This document shows positions 1 to 6,101 of a stretch of 15,729 nt of DNA, piece after piece. The DNA comes from SIG299 sp045593825 (GTDB lineage: Bacteria; Bacillota; Clostridia; Lachnospirales; Lachnospiraceae): contig JAZNXI010000085.1 in NCBI GenBank assembly GCA_045593825.1, positions 1-15,729 of the forward strand, given 5' to 3'. A program made the translations under genes and the position numbers. Numbering within the stretch: the stretch's first letter is position 1; each line of letters opens with the position of its first letter. The notes under the pieces were generated by a model, which saw only the letters and a program-made list of their open reading frames with translations, did not search any database and was not told the DNA's origin.

Positions 1-3
1 TGT

Positions 4-37
4 TTTGACAAAAAAAACAGGTAGGCAGATTTATACT
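4..37 (+). promoter_or_regulatory. Candidate spoIIG-type promoter with wide -35/-10 spacing
   Basis: A perfect TTGACA at 5-10 and TATACT at 32-37 lie upstream of spoIIGA, separated by 21 bases instead of the usual 17. From known biology, the Bacillus subtilis spoIIG promoter is a sigma-A promoter with an unusually wide (22-base) spacer that works only with phosphorylated Spo0A. TTTGACA at 4-10 differs by one base from the 0A-box TTCGACA and overlaps the -35, as a 0A box does in B. subtilis. A caution is that the leader would be only about 12 bases. Confidence 0.5.
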
Positions 38-55
38 GGATACAGGAGGTGTCCC

Positions 56-859
56 ATGGACTGTATTCTTTACATAGATCTGTTTTTTTTATGGAATTTT
101 TGGATGAATGCCCTGATTTTATTCATAGTCAGACAAATAACAAAAACATATCGGACAATACAATGCCTTGTTTCAGCTGTTATAGGAGCAGTAGGTGCTT
201 GTTTCGGAGTTGTTTTGTTTCTCAAATCAAAATCGGTTTTGCTAATAATTTTGGTAGAAATTATCGTGATTTTGTTTATGGTAATCTTGGCTTTGGGATG
301 GAGGAATTTACTGTGGCATTTACTGTTGTTTTTGGTTGCCGGAGCAGTGGTCGCAGGAACATATTTGTATTTGGTATCGGCATTTAACATCGGAACGGAC
401 GTAATATCTGCTGTTGCAGTATACGGTGTTGCCATCCTGTTTTGCGGACTCTTGGAAAAAAAGAGCAGAATCCGTTGGAAAGAAGAGCATATGAAGGCAA
501 AAACCGTGTTGGAATTTGGGGACAGGAAATTATTTGCAACGGCACTTATGGACACCGGAAATAAACTCTATGACCCGATTTTTCATAAGCCGGTAATATT
601 GATTGATGAAAAGATGTTGGGGGAAATGATTAGCTTTTGCAAAGAAGAATGTCCGGAAAAACTGCATTTCATTCCATTTCACAGTGTAGGAAAGGAAAAT
701 GGCTTGTTAGAGGGGATTTCTTTTGACTGCGTTAATATAAAATGGCAGGAGAAACAGTTTTGTTTTCATGACGTTATTGCTGCGGCTACGAAAGAAAGTT
801 TATATAAAGGAAAAGAATATCAGGTTATTTTTCATTGCGGATTATTACAGGAAGGGTAG
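56..859 (+). CDS. spoIIGA: SpoIIGA, sporulation sigma-E factor-processing peptidase
   Basis: Membrane-embedded aspartic protease that removes the pro-sequence of sigma-E in the mother cell after a forespore signal (family knowledge). The 267-residue protein has five predicted membrane segments at about residues 3-25, 37-56, 61-82, 85-107 and 116-133, followed by a soluble C-terminal domain. That domain holds the catalytic motif MDTGNKLYDP with Asp166, equivalent to the essential Asp of the DTGN motif in the family. The start is the ATG at 56 because AGGAGGT lies at 44-50, five bases upstream. An in-frame TTG at 5 gives a longer reading, but it falls in the -35 element and has no ribosome site. 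sigE begins eight bases after the stop, so protease and substrate are co-transcribed. Length and layout are normal for the family. Confidence 0.95.
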   Translation: MDCILYIDLFFLWNFWMNALILFIVRQITKTYRTIQCLVSAVIGAVGACFGVVLFLKSKSVLLIILVEIIVILFMVILALGWRNLLWHLLLFLVAGAVVAGTYLYLVSAFNIGTDVISAVAVYGVAILFCGLLEKKSRIRWKEEHMKAKTVLEFGDRKLFATALMDTGNKLYDPIFHKPVILIDEKMLGEMISFCKEECPEKLHFIPFHSVGKENGLLEGISFDCVNIKWQEKQFCFHDVIAAATKESLYKGKEYQVIFHCGLLQEG

Positions 860-867
860 GGAAAGCT

Positions 868-1608
868 ATGTTAATTAAGATTGCTGTACAGGGGAAATTG
901 AGTTTTAGGATAATAACCAGTATCCGTGAGCTTCTCTTCGGAAAAAAAGGAGAGATCCATTATATTGGCGGAGCAGAGGTGCTCCCGCCGCCTCTTGAGG
1001 CAGAGGAAGAGTGCAGGATGCTGGAACTTTTAGAGTCGGATGAACGGGAAAAAGCAAGGTCTACACTTGTAGAACATAACTTGCGGCTGGTGGTATACAT
1101 AGCAAAGAAGTTTGATAATACGGGTATTAGTGTAGAAGACCTGATTTCTATTGGAACCATCGGTCTTATCAAAGCAATCAATACGTTTAATACCGGTAAA
1201 AATATAAAGCTGGCAACCTATGCATCCCGGTGTATTGAAAATGAAATTCTGATGTATTTAAGGAAAAACAATAAGGTAAAGTTAGAAGTTTCCATAGATG
1301 AACCGTTAAATGTGGATTGGGATGGGAACGAATTATTACTATCTGACATCCTCGGAACGGAGGAAGATTGTGTTTATAAAAATATGGAAGATGAGGCAAA
1401 CCGGCAGATGTTAAAAAGCGCTATGAAGCATTTATCTGCCAGGGAAAAAGTGATTATTGATTTGCGCTATGGTTTAAACAGCCGTGACGGAAAAGAGAAA
1501 ACACAGAAGGAAGTGGCGGATATGCTGGGAATTTCCCAATCTTATATTTCACGTCTGGAAAAGAAAATTATGAAGCGCTTAAGAAACGAAATTTTAAAGT
1601 TTGGCTGA
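868..1608 (+). CDS. sigE: RNA polymerase sporulation sigma factor sigma-E (pro-form)
   Basis: Early mother-cell sigma factor of sporulation, made as an inactive pro-protein and cut by SpoIIGA (family knowledge). The 246-residue product begins with a basic and hydrophobic pro-sequence of about 30 residues, ending near HYIGGAEVLPPP, the segment that flanks the cleavage site in B. subtilis pro-sigma-E. Region 2 is clear (NLRLVVYIAKKF, EDLISIGTIGLIKA, KLATYASRCIENEILMYLR), as is the family's DWDGNELLLSD segment. Region 4 ends with the helix-turn-helix EVADMLGISQSYISRLEKK. The ATG at 868 is chosen because AGGGA at 858-862 precedes it and the pro-sequence has the usual length. A TTG at 835 in frame would overlap spoIIGA and lacks a ribosome site. 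The gene follows spoIIGA by eight bases. Confidence 0.96.
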   Translation: MLIKIAVQGKLSFRIITSIRELLFGKKGEIHYIGGAEVLPPPLEAEEECRMLELLESDEREKARSTLVEHNLRLVVYIAKKFDNTGISVEDLISIGTIGLIKAINTFNTGKNIKLATYASRCIENEILMYLRKNNKVKLEVSIDEPLNVDWDGNELLLSDILGTEEDCVYKNMEDEANRQMLKSAMKHLSAREKVIIDLRYGLNSRDGKEKTQKEVADMLGISQSYISRLEKKIMKRLRNEILKFG

Positions 1609-1618
1609 TGGTATTTTA

Positions 1619-1654
1619 TGAATAAATTTCTTCTTTATGGCAAATGCTTAACTA
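1619..1654 (+). promoter_or_regulatory. Weak candidate forespore (sigma-F/sigma-G-like) promoter for sigG
   Basis: The 71-base gap before sigG contains TGAATA at 1619-1624, which fits the -35 consensus of sigma-F/G promoters. The matching -10 is imperfect: GGCAAATGC begins 14 bases later, and ACTA at 1651-1654 is too distant. In B. subtilis spoIIIG is read both from the spoIIG operon and from its own sigma-F promoter, so a signal here is expected. The match alone is weak. Confidence 0.3.
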
Positions 1655-1679
1655 TGAAGATTTTCATGGGAGGATTGCC

Positions 1680-2456
1680 ATGGCTGGATATAGAGTAGAA
1701 ATTTGTGGAGTAAATACAGCAAAGCTTCCGTTGTTAAAAGGAGAAGAAAAAGAAGAACTTATCCGTAAGATAAAAGAAGGGGATACACAGGCAAGAGAAA
1801 CCTATATTAAGGGGAATTTGAGACTGGTGTTAAGTATCATCCAGCGTTTTTCCTCCAGTAACGAAAACGTAGATGATTTGTTTCAAATTGGCTGCATAGG
1901 ACTAATGAAAGCAATCGATAATTTTGACCTTAGTCAGGGAGTAAGGTTTTCTACCTATGCGGTACCGATGATTATCGGAGAAATCAGAAGGTACCTGCGG
2001 GATAACAATTCTATCCGGGTAAGCCGTTCCCTTCGGGATATCGCTTACAAAGCAATTTATGCCAGGGATATGCTGCAAAAGAACATGGATAGGGAACCAA
2101 CTATAGAGGAAATTGCAAAGGAATCCGGAATTCCGAGAGAAGATATTTTAAATGCACTGGATGCGATTCAGGCGCCGATGTCTTTGTATGAACCGGTGTA
2201 TTCCGATTCCGGCGACACTTTGTTTTTGATGGATCAGGTCAGTGACAAGAAAAACCGGGAAGAAAACTGGATTGAAGATTTATCCATTAAAGAAGCGATG
2301 GAAAAATTGAGTCCAAGAGAACAAAACATTATTGAACTTCGCTTTTTTGAAGGAAAAACCCAGATGGAAGTAGCCGAAGAAATCCATATTTCCCAGGCCC
2401 AGGTGTCTAGATTAGAGAAAACGGCGTTAAAGAATATGAAAAATCATTTAAAATGA
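1680..2456 (+). CDS. sigG: RNA polymerase sporulation sigma factor sigma-G
   Basis: Late forespore sigma factor that drives genes for spore DNA protection and germination (family knowledge). The 258-residue protein starts MAGYRVEICGVNTAKLP; the VEICGVxTxKLP segment is characteristic of sigma-G and binds the anti-sigma factor region. Region 2 (GNLRLVLSIIQRF, VDDLFQIGCIGLMKAIDNFD, STYAVPMIIGEIRRYLRDN) and the adjoining IRVSRSLRDIAYKA are almost textbook. Region 4 carries the helix-turn-helix TQMEVAEEIHISQAQVSRLE at about residues 227-246. The ATG at 1680 is preceded by GGGAGGA at 1668-1674; the in-frame ATG at 1644 has no ribosome site and adds residues absent from the family. No terminator hairpin is visible between sigG and the next gene. 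Confidence 0.96.
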   Translation: MAGYRVEICGVNTAKLPLLKGEEKEELIRKIKEGDTQARETYIKGNLRLVLSIIQRFSSSNENVDDLFQIGCIGLMKAIDNFDLSQGVRFSTYAVPMIIGEIRRYLRDNNSIRVSRSLRDIAYKAIYARDMLQKNMDREPTIEEIAKESGIPREDILNALDAIQAPMSLYEPVYSDSGDTLFLMDQVSDKKNREENWIEDLSIKEAMEKLSPREQNIIELRFFEGKTQMEVAEEIHISQAQVSRLEKTALKNMKNHLK

Positions 2457-2477
2457 ATAGATGAAAGGACAAGTTTA

Positions 2478-2486
2478 TGGTATAAT
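2478..2486 (+). promoter_or_regulatory. Extended -10 promoter for the GH2 gene
   Basis: TGGTATAAT at 2478-2486 is a perfect -10 hexamer with the extended TGN motif, 22 bases after the sigG stop and 36 bases before the GH2 start codon. No good -35 is found 16-18 bases upstream, which is tolerated by extended -10 promoters. AAGGAGG at 2505-2511 is the ribosome site. Confidence 0.65.
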
Positions 2487-2521
2487 AGATTTATAAGATA
2501 CCTTAAGGAGGAAGCAAAACT

Positions 2522-4780
2522 ATGAGAAATATCATTAACTTGAATGAGAACTGGAAATTCATTCAGAAAAATGTGGGTTTACCAAGTGCTTATCCAACCG
2601 ACTGGGAAACGGTGGATTTACCTCATACTTGGAATGCAGTGGATGGAAATGACGGCAACGGCAGTTATGACCGTGGCAATTATTGGTATGCAAAGTCCTT
2701 TGAAACACCAAAGCAGCCTTTGGCCGGTGGCAGAACTTTTGTAGAAATTTTAGCCGCAAATTCCGAGGCAACCGTTTATATTAACGGAACCAAGGTGTGC
2801 TATCATGAAGGCGGTTATTCCACCTTCCGTGCAGATATAACTGAGTACTGCAAGGAAGAAGGCGAAAACCTGTTAGTGGTGGAGTGTAGCAATATCGCCA
2901 ATGACTATGTATATCCGCAGAGTGCGGACTTCACTTTCTATGGCGGTTTATATCGCGGTGTTAATTTAATCAGCGTACCAAACGCTCATTTTGATTTGGA
3001 ATATTACGGCGGCCCGGGCATTATGGTAACTCCAAAGCCTACCGATTGCGGCGGCGCTACCTTTGAACTTGAAGCATTTGTAAAGAATGCGGATGAAAAC
3101 TTTACAGTGCAGTACAGCATTTTTGACGAAGAGGGCAATGAGGTTGGTTATGCAGTTCGTCCGGCAGATGCAGCAAAGACTACTATTTTTGTGCCGGATG
3201 CAACGCTTTGGAATTTAGATGCCCCATATCTTTACACTGTTATTGCTGAGCTTCAGAGAAGAAACGAAACATATGATGATATCGAAGTAAATGTTGGTGT
3301 CCGCAGCTTCTCCTGCGATCCTAAGCGGGGCTTTATTATCAATGGTGTAGAGACTCCTCTGCGCGGTGTTTCCCGTCATCAGGATATGATGTATGTGGGT
3401 AATGCCTTGGATGCGGATGACCATTATGCAGATGCACTTCTCATTAAAGAACTGGGTGCAAACACCATTCGTCTGGCACATTATCAGCATTCCCAGGATT
3501 TCTACGATGCCTGCGACTTGCTTGGTTTTGCAGTATGGGCAGAGATTCCGTTCATTTCTGTAATGAGCAAGAATCCTAAGGCTCATCAGAACTGCATCGA
3601 GCAGATGAAGGAACTGGTTATCCAGAATTATAACCACCCATCCATTATGTTCTGGGGCATTTCCAACGAAATCCTCATCGGTGGTATTTCCGAGCAGTTG
3701 GTAGAAAATCATAAGGAATTAAATGCTTTGGTTAAAGAACTGGATCCAACCAGACTTACCACCATCGCTCATGTTACCATGACTCCGGTGGACGGTCCGA
3801 TGCATTATATTACCGATACGGAAAGCTATAACCATTACTTCGGCTGGTATATGGGCAAGATGGAAGATAACGGTCCATGGCTTGATAACTTCCACGAAAA
3901 GCATCCGGATATCTGCCTTGGTGTTTCCGAGTACGGCTGCGAAGGTATTATTACTTACCACGGTCCAAATCCAAAGTGTAAGGATTATAGCGAAGATTAT
4001 CAGGCATTGTACCATGAGCACATGGCAAAGGTTCTTGATGAGAGACCTTGGATTTGGTCCAGTCACGTTTGGAATATGTTTGACTTCGGCTGTGCAGCCC
4101 GTAACGAAGGTGGTGTAGCAGGCCGTAACAATAAGGGTCTGGTTACCATGGATAGAAAGACAAAGAAGGACAGCTATTACATTTACAAAGCTTACTGGAA
4201 TGCAGAACCAATGGTACATCTTTGCGGCAAGCGTTATGCACAGCGTGCTGGTGAAAACACAGAAATCAAGGTTTACACCAACCAGGATTACGTAACCCTT
4301 TACATGAACCGTGAGAAAGTGGGAGAGACTACACCTGTAGACCATATTGCTAAGTTCAATGTGACATTGGCTGAGGGCTTTAACATTTTCCTGGCAGTTG
4401 CCGGAGATTGCAAGGACACCATGACCATCGAAAAGGTGGAGGAAGAACCGGCTATTTACACACTTCCGGTGGAAGATAACGGCCAGGAAGGCGCAGCAAA
4501 CTGGTTTACTACAGAGGGAAGTCTTGATTTAGATGCTCCTATGGAATTTCCGGAGGGCAAGTTAAGTATTAAGAATACCCTTGGTGAAGTAGCAAAGAAC
4601 CCTGATGCACTGGCATTCTTCTGTCAGTTGTCCGGCAGAGAAATGGGCCCGGGCATGCCAATGTGGGAAATGATTTCCAATATGTCTGTAGAAATGATGA
4701 TGGGCATGGCAGGAAATATTCCGGAAGGCGCCATGGCGATGATTAATAAAAAGCTGAATGCTTTTGATTTGGTGAAGTAA
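2522..4780 (+). CDS. Glycoside hydrolase family 2 protein, beta-galactosidase-like
   Basis: Retaining exo-glycosidase that releases a terminal sugar from a beta-linked saccharide. There is no signal peptide, so it acts in the cytoplasm on imported sugars. The 752 residues show the GH2 order: jelly-roll sugar-binding domain (about 1-165), immunoglobulin-like sandwich (about 168-262), TIM barrel (about 265-565), then a further beta domain (about 566-645) and a helical tail. The acid/base is Glu383 in GISNE and the nucleophile is Glu470 in GVSEYG; HYQHSQDFYDACDLLG and NHPSIMFWG are barrel signatures. GRNNKGLVTMDRK matches cytoplasmic beta-galactosidases. It also contains an N-x-K triad as in beta-glucuronidases, so the exact sugar is uncertain. 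The last 70 residues are rich in methionine (see findings). Transcribed from its own promoter and closed by a strong terminator; no transporter lies beside it. Confidence 0.92.
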   Translation: MRNIINLNENWKFIQKNVGLPSAYPTDWETVDLPHTWNAVDGNDGNGSYDRGNYWYAKSFETPKQPLAGGRTFVEILAANSEATVYINGTKVCYHEGGYSTFRADITEYCKEEGENLLVVECSNIANDYVYPQSADFTFYGGLYRGVNLISVPNAHFDLEYYGGPGIMVTPKPTDCGGATFELEAFVKNADENFTVQYSIFDEEGNEVGYAVRPADAAKTTIFVPDATLWNLDAPYLYTVIAELQRRNETYDDIEVNVGVRSFSCDPKRGFIINGVETPLRGVSRHQDMMYVGNALDADDHYADALLIKELGANTIRLAHYQHSQDFYDACDLLGFAVWAEIPFISVMSKNPKAHQNCIEQMKELVIQNYNHPSIMFWGISNEILIGGISEQLVENHKELNALVKELDPTRLTTIAHVTMTPVDGPMHYITDTESYNHYFGWYMGKMEDNGPWLDNFHEKHPDICLGVSEYGCEGIITYHGPNPKCKDYSEDYQALYHEHMAKVLDERPWIWSSHVWNMFDFGCAARNEGGVAGRNNKGLVTMDRKTKKDSYYIYKAYWNAEPMVHLCGKRYAQRAGENTEIKVYTNQDYVTLYMNREKVGETTPVDHIAKFNVTLAEGFNIFLAVAGDCKDTMTIEKVEEEPAIYTLPVEDNGQEGAANWFTTEGSLDLDAPMEFPEGKLSIKNTLGEVAKNPDALAFFCQLSGREMGPGMPMWEMISNMSVEMMMGMAGNIPEGAMAMINKKLNAFDLVK

Positions 4781-4792
4781 ATTAATTTTATT

Positions 4793-4872
4793 AAATCCAA
4801 TACAAAAAATAGACCTTGGAAACCCGCTCACCGCTAACGGTTTCTTGCGGTCTATTTTTTGTATTTGGATTT
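4793..4872. terminator. Long bidirectional terminator hairpin after the GH2 gene
   Basis: Arms 4793-4815 and 4849-4872 pair over 23 bases with a single bulged T. The left arm carries A6 and the right arm T6 (TCTATTTTTTGTATT), so it can end transcripts in either direction. Inside, GAAACC (4819-4824) pairs with GGTTTC (4839-4844). It begins 12 bases after the GH2 stop. Its loop contains a motif repeated after the next gene. Confidence 0.88.
4820..4843 (-). repeat. Terminator-loop repeat, copy 1
   Basis: Read on the minus strand, this 24-base segment starts AAACCGTTAGCGG and ends TGAGCGGGTTT. It is identical at 22 of 24 positions to 5909-5932 on the plus strand. Both copies form the apical part of a terminator-like hairpin, and they flank the lipoprotein gene in opposite orientations. 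Confidence 0.75.
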
Positions 4873-4991
4873 AGCCAAAGTTATCTATTTCACCAAATCA
4901 GATGCAATTAAATAAATTGTTGAAACGTTTTCATTTAGTCTTGCGTCTTATAGATGAAAAATGAAAATAACGATAAGATGGAGGTAAACAA

Positions 4992-5774
4992 ATGAAAAGA
5001 ATAATTATATTATTACTGATGTTGGTATGTTTATTGGCGGGATGTCGCCCGGATGTTGCAACGGATTATCCGGCTGCGATTATGGTACATGGAAAAATCT
5101 ATTACTTGTCCAATGAGGAAATCCCGGGTGAAGTAGACGAAAGTGCAATCCTTGGCTATACAGAATCCTATACCGATACCTTTCCTGAAAAGCACGGAGA
5201 AACTAACTTTAACCGGGAACTTGGCATGCCGTATGCCAGGGTGGAAGGAGGAATGGCAGTTCTTTATAACAATGAATGGCGTTTGTGTTATCCGAAGGAA
5301 AGAGGAGTTCAGCAGGCGCCTGCTGTTTTTTTGCCGGAAAACATGTCGGAAGACTTTGCATTTTCCCTTACCTGGGGCTGTTACGGTATTAGTTCTTATG
5401 ACAGCAAGACAGGAATACTTGTTAAAACTACCGATGCAACCAATCCGACGGATTATGTTGCTTGTTATGAGTTATCAGAAGAGGAAAAACAGCAAATTTA
5501 TGAGATTATCAGAACATTGAATCCCGAGGATTATCCTGATGTCTATGACCCGCAGGAAGGAGAATGTATGTCAGAACCATCCATGACGCTTGTTTTGACG
5601 GTTAAATCCAATGGAACAGAAAAAGCAATTAATGCAAAGAATATTGCCTATGACTTTACTGCTAAGAATAAAAAAGGGCAGGCATTTCTAACCGCTTGTG
5701 ATAAAATAAAAACTTTACTAATTGAAACTGAAGAATGGAAAGAATTACCGGATTATGAGTTTTTATATGAATAG
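4992..5774 (+). CDS. Uncharacterised lipoprotein
   Basis: I do not recognise a named family. The 260-residue product has a lipoprotein signal: MKR, a hydrophobic stretch at residues 4-14, and the lipobox LLAGC with Cys18 as the likely lipidated residue, so it should be anchored on the outer face of the membrane. The next segment (AAIMVHGKIYYLSNEEIPG, about 28-46) resembles the short V-x-G-x-x-Y-x module found at the start of many small Firmicutes lipoproteins. This is my impression, not a search result. The rest is an acidic soluble domain with alternating strands (SMTLVLTVKSNG near 196-207) and a helical end. The ATG at 4992 follows GGAGGT at 4980-4985. It stands alone between two hairpins, so it is probably monocistronic; no clear sigma-A promoter was found. 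Confidence 0.85.
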   Translation: MKRIIILLLMLVCLLAGCRPDVATDYPAAIMVHGKIYYLSNEEIPGEVDESAILGYTESYTDTFPEKHGETNFNRELGMPYARVEGGMAVLYNNEWRLCYPKERGVQQAPAVFLPENMSEDFAFSLTWGCYGISSYDSKTGILVKTTDATNPTDYVACYELSEEEKQQIYEIIRTLNPEDYPDVYDPQEGECMSEPSMTLVLTVKSNGTEKAINAKNIAYDFTAKNKKGQAFLTACDKIKTLLIETEEWKELPDYEFLYE

Positions 5775-5780
5775 CTCCAT

Positions 5781-5816
5781 GTGGATAGCCCTCGGCCTTA
5801 CAGTTCTTTTGCTAAG
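5781..5816 (+). repeat. Inverted near-copy of the DUF4397 gene 3' end
   Basis: GTGGATAGCCCT at 5781-5792 is an exact inverted copy of 6117-6128, inside the 3' end of the DUF4397 gene. The similarity continues through CAGTT, TTTG and TAAG to 5816, about 30 of 36 columns identical with two single-base gaps by hand alignment against 6093-6128. This suggests an old inverted duplication or the remnant of a second copy. Confidence 0.6.
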
Positions 5817-5891
5817 CAATTTTGCTTTATTATAACATAACGCAAGTCCTAAGGTTATGAACCTTTATAAAACTTAAACACTTAGAATTAA

Positions 5892-5948
5892 ACAAGACTA
5901 CCCTGCACGAACCGTTAGCGATGAGCGGGTTTGCAGGGGGAGTTTTGT
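5892..5948. terminator. Terminator-like hairpin after the lipoprotein gene
   Basis: CCCTGCA (5901-5907) pairs with TGCAGGG (5932-5938), and the pairing extends outwards imperfectly (ACAAGACT with AGTTTTGT) and inwards (AACC with GGTT). The T run on the plus strand is short, only TTTT at 5943-5946. On the minus strand TTGTTTAATT follows. It lies 117 bases after the lipoprotein stop. Confidence 0.5.
5909..5932 (+). repeat. Terminator-loop repeat, copy 2
   Basis: GAACCGTTAGCGA followed by TGAGCGGGTTT is the plus-strand copy of the motif at 4820-4843, with two mismatches in 24 bases. It again forms the top of a hairpin. Confidence 0.75.
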
Positions 5949-5954
5949 GGTGGG

Positions 5955-6101
5955 TGTTAAGAAGAATAGGTTCGAAAATCCTTCGGATTTCCTCACTATG
6001 GGCGGGGGGTCGCCCAAACAAAATATAAAGAGAAGATTTCTCTGGGAGAGCAAGCTCTCCCGATGAAATCTTCTCTTTAATTTTGCTTATTCTTCTTAAC
6101 A
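5955..6101. repeat. MITE-like segment bounded by perfect 14-bp inverted repeats
   Basis: TGTTAAGAAGAATA at 5955-5968 is the exact reverse complement of 6088-6101. The 147-base segment contains three internal hairpins and no coding sequence, the shape of a miniature inverted-repeat element. The right arm includes the last codon and the TAA stop of the minus-strand DUF4397 gene. No target-site duplication is apparent, so the mobile-element reading is an inference; the symmetry itself is directly visible. Confidence 0.5.
6027..6078. terminator. Strong hairpin terminator of the DUF4397 gene
   Basis: AAAGAGAAGATTTC (6027-6040) pairs perfectly with 6065-6078, and a second stem GGGAGAGC/GCTCTCCC sits inside with an AA loop (6044-6061). 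On the minus strand it starts 17 bases after the stop codon and is followed by ATATTTTGTTT, a good U tract. The plus side also has TTTAATTTTG, so it may work in both directions. Confidence 0.85.

Larger units (their letters stand above)
5775..6095. other. Repeat-rich gene-free region between convergent genes
   Basis: This 321-base gap between the lipoprotein gene and the minus-strand DUF4397 gene has no credible open reading frame. In order it holds: an inverted near-copy of the DUF4397 3' end (5781-5816); an AAGCAA/TTGCTT palindrome (5814-5827); a small AAGGTT/AACCTT hairpin (5851-5865); a terminator-like hairpin with the repeated loop motif (5892-5948); the left arm of a 14-base inverted repeat (5955-5968); small hairpins AAATCC/GGATTT (5976-5990) and GGGCG/CGCCC (6000-6015); and a strong terminator hairpin (6027-6078). 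The reading frame at 5830-6102 on the minus strand lacks a ribosome site and crosses these hairpins, so I do not call it. Confidence 0.8.

Noticed and set aside
5..55. Longer spoIIGA start at TTG 5
   Set aside because: The TTG is the start of a TTGACA promoter element, has no ribosome site, and the ATG at 56 has a perfect AGGAGGT at correct spacing.
3215..4345. Long minus-strand reading frames inside the GH2 gene
   Set aside because: They are antisense shadows of a gene with intact catalytic motifs, with no recognisable protein features and no ribosome sites.
4993..5774. Defence or toxin role for the lone lipoprotein gene
   Set aside because: No nuclease, toxin or sensor motif is visible; it has only a lipobox and an unrecognised soluble domain.
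5814..5827. AAGCAATTTTGCTT palindrome as a terminator for the lipoprotein gene
   Set aside because: A 6-bp AT-rich stem with a two-base loop and no continuous T run is too weak.
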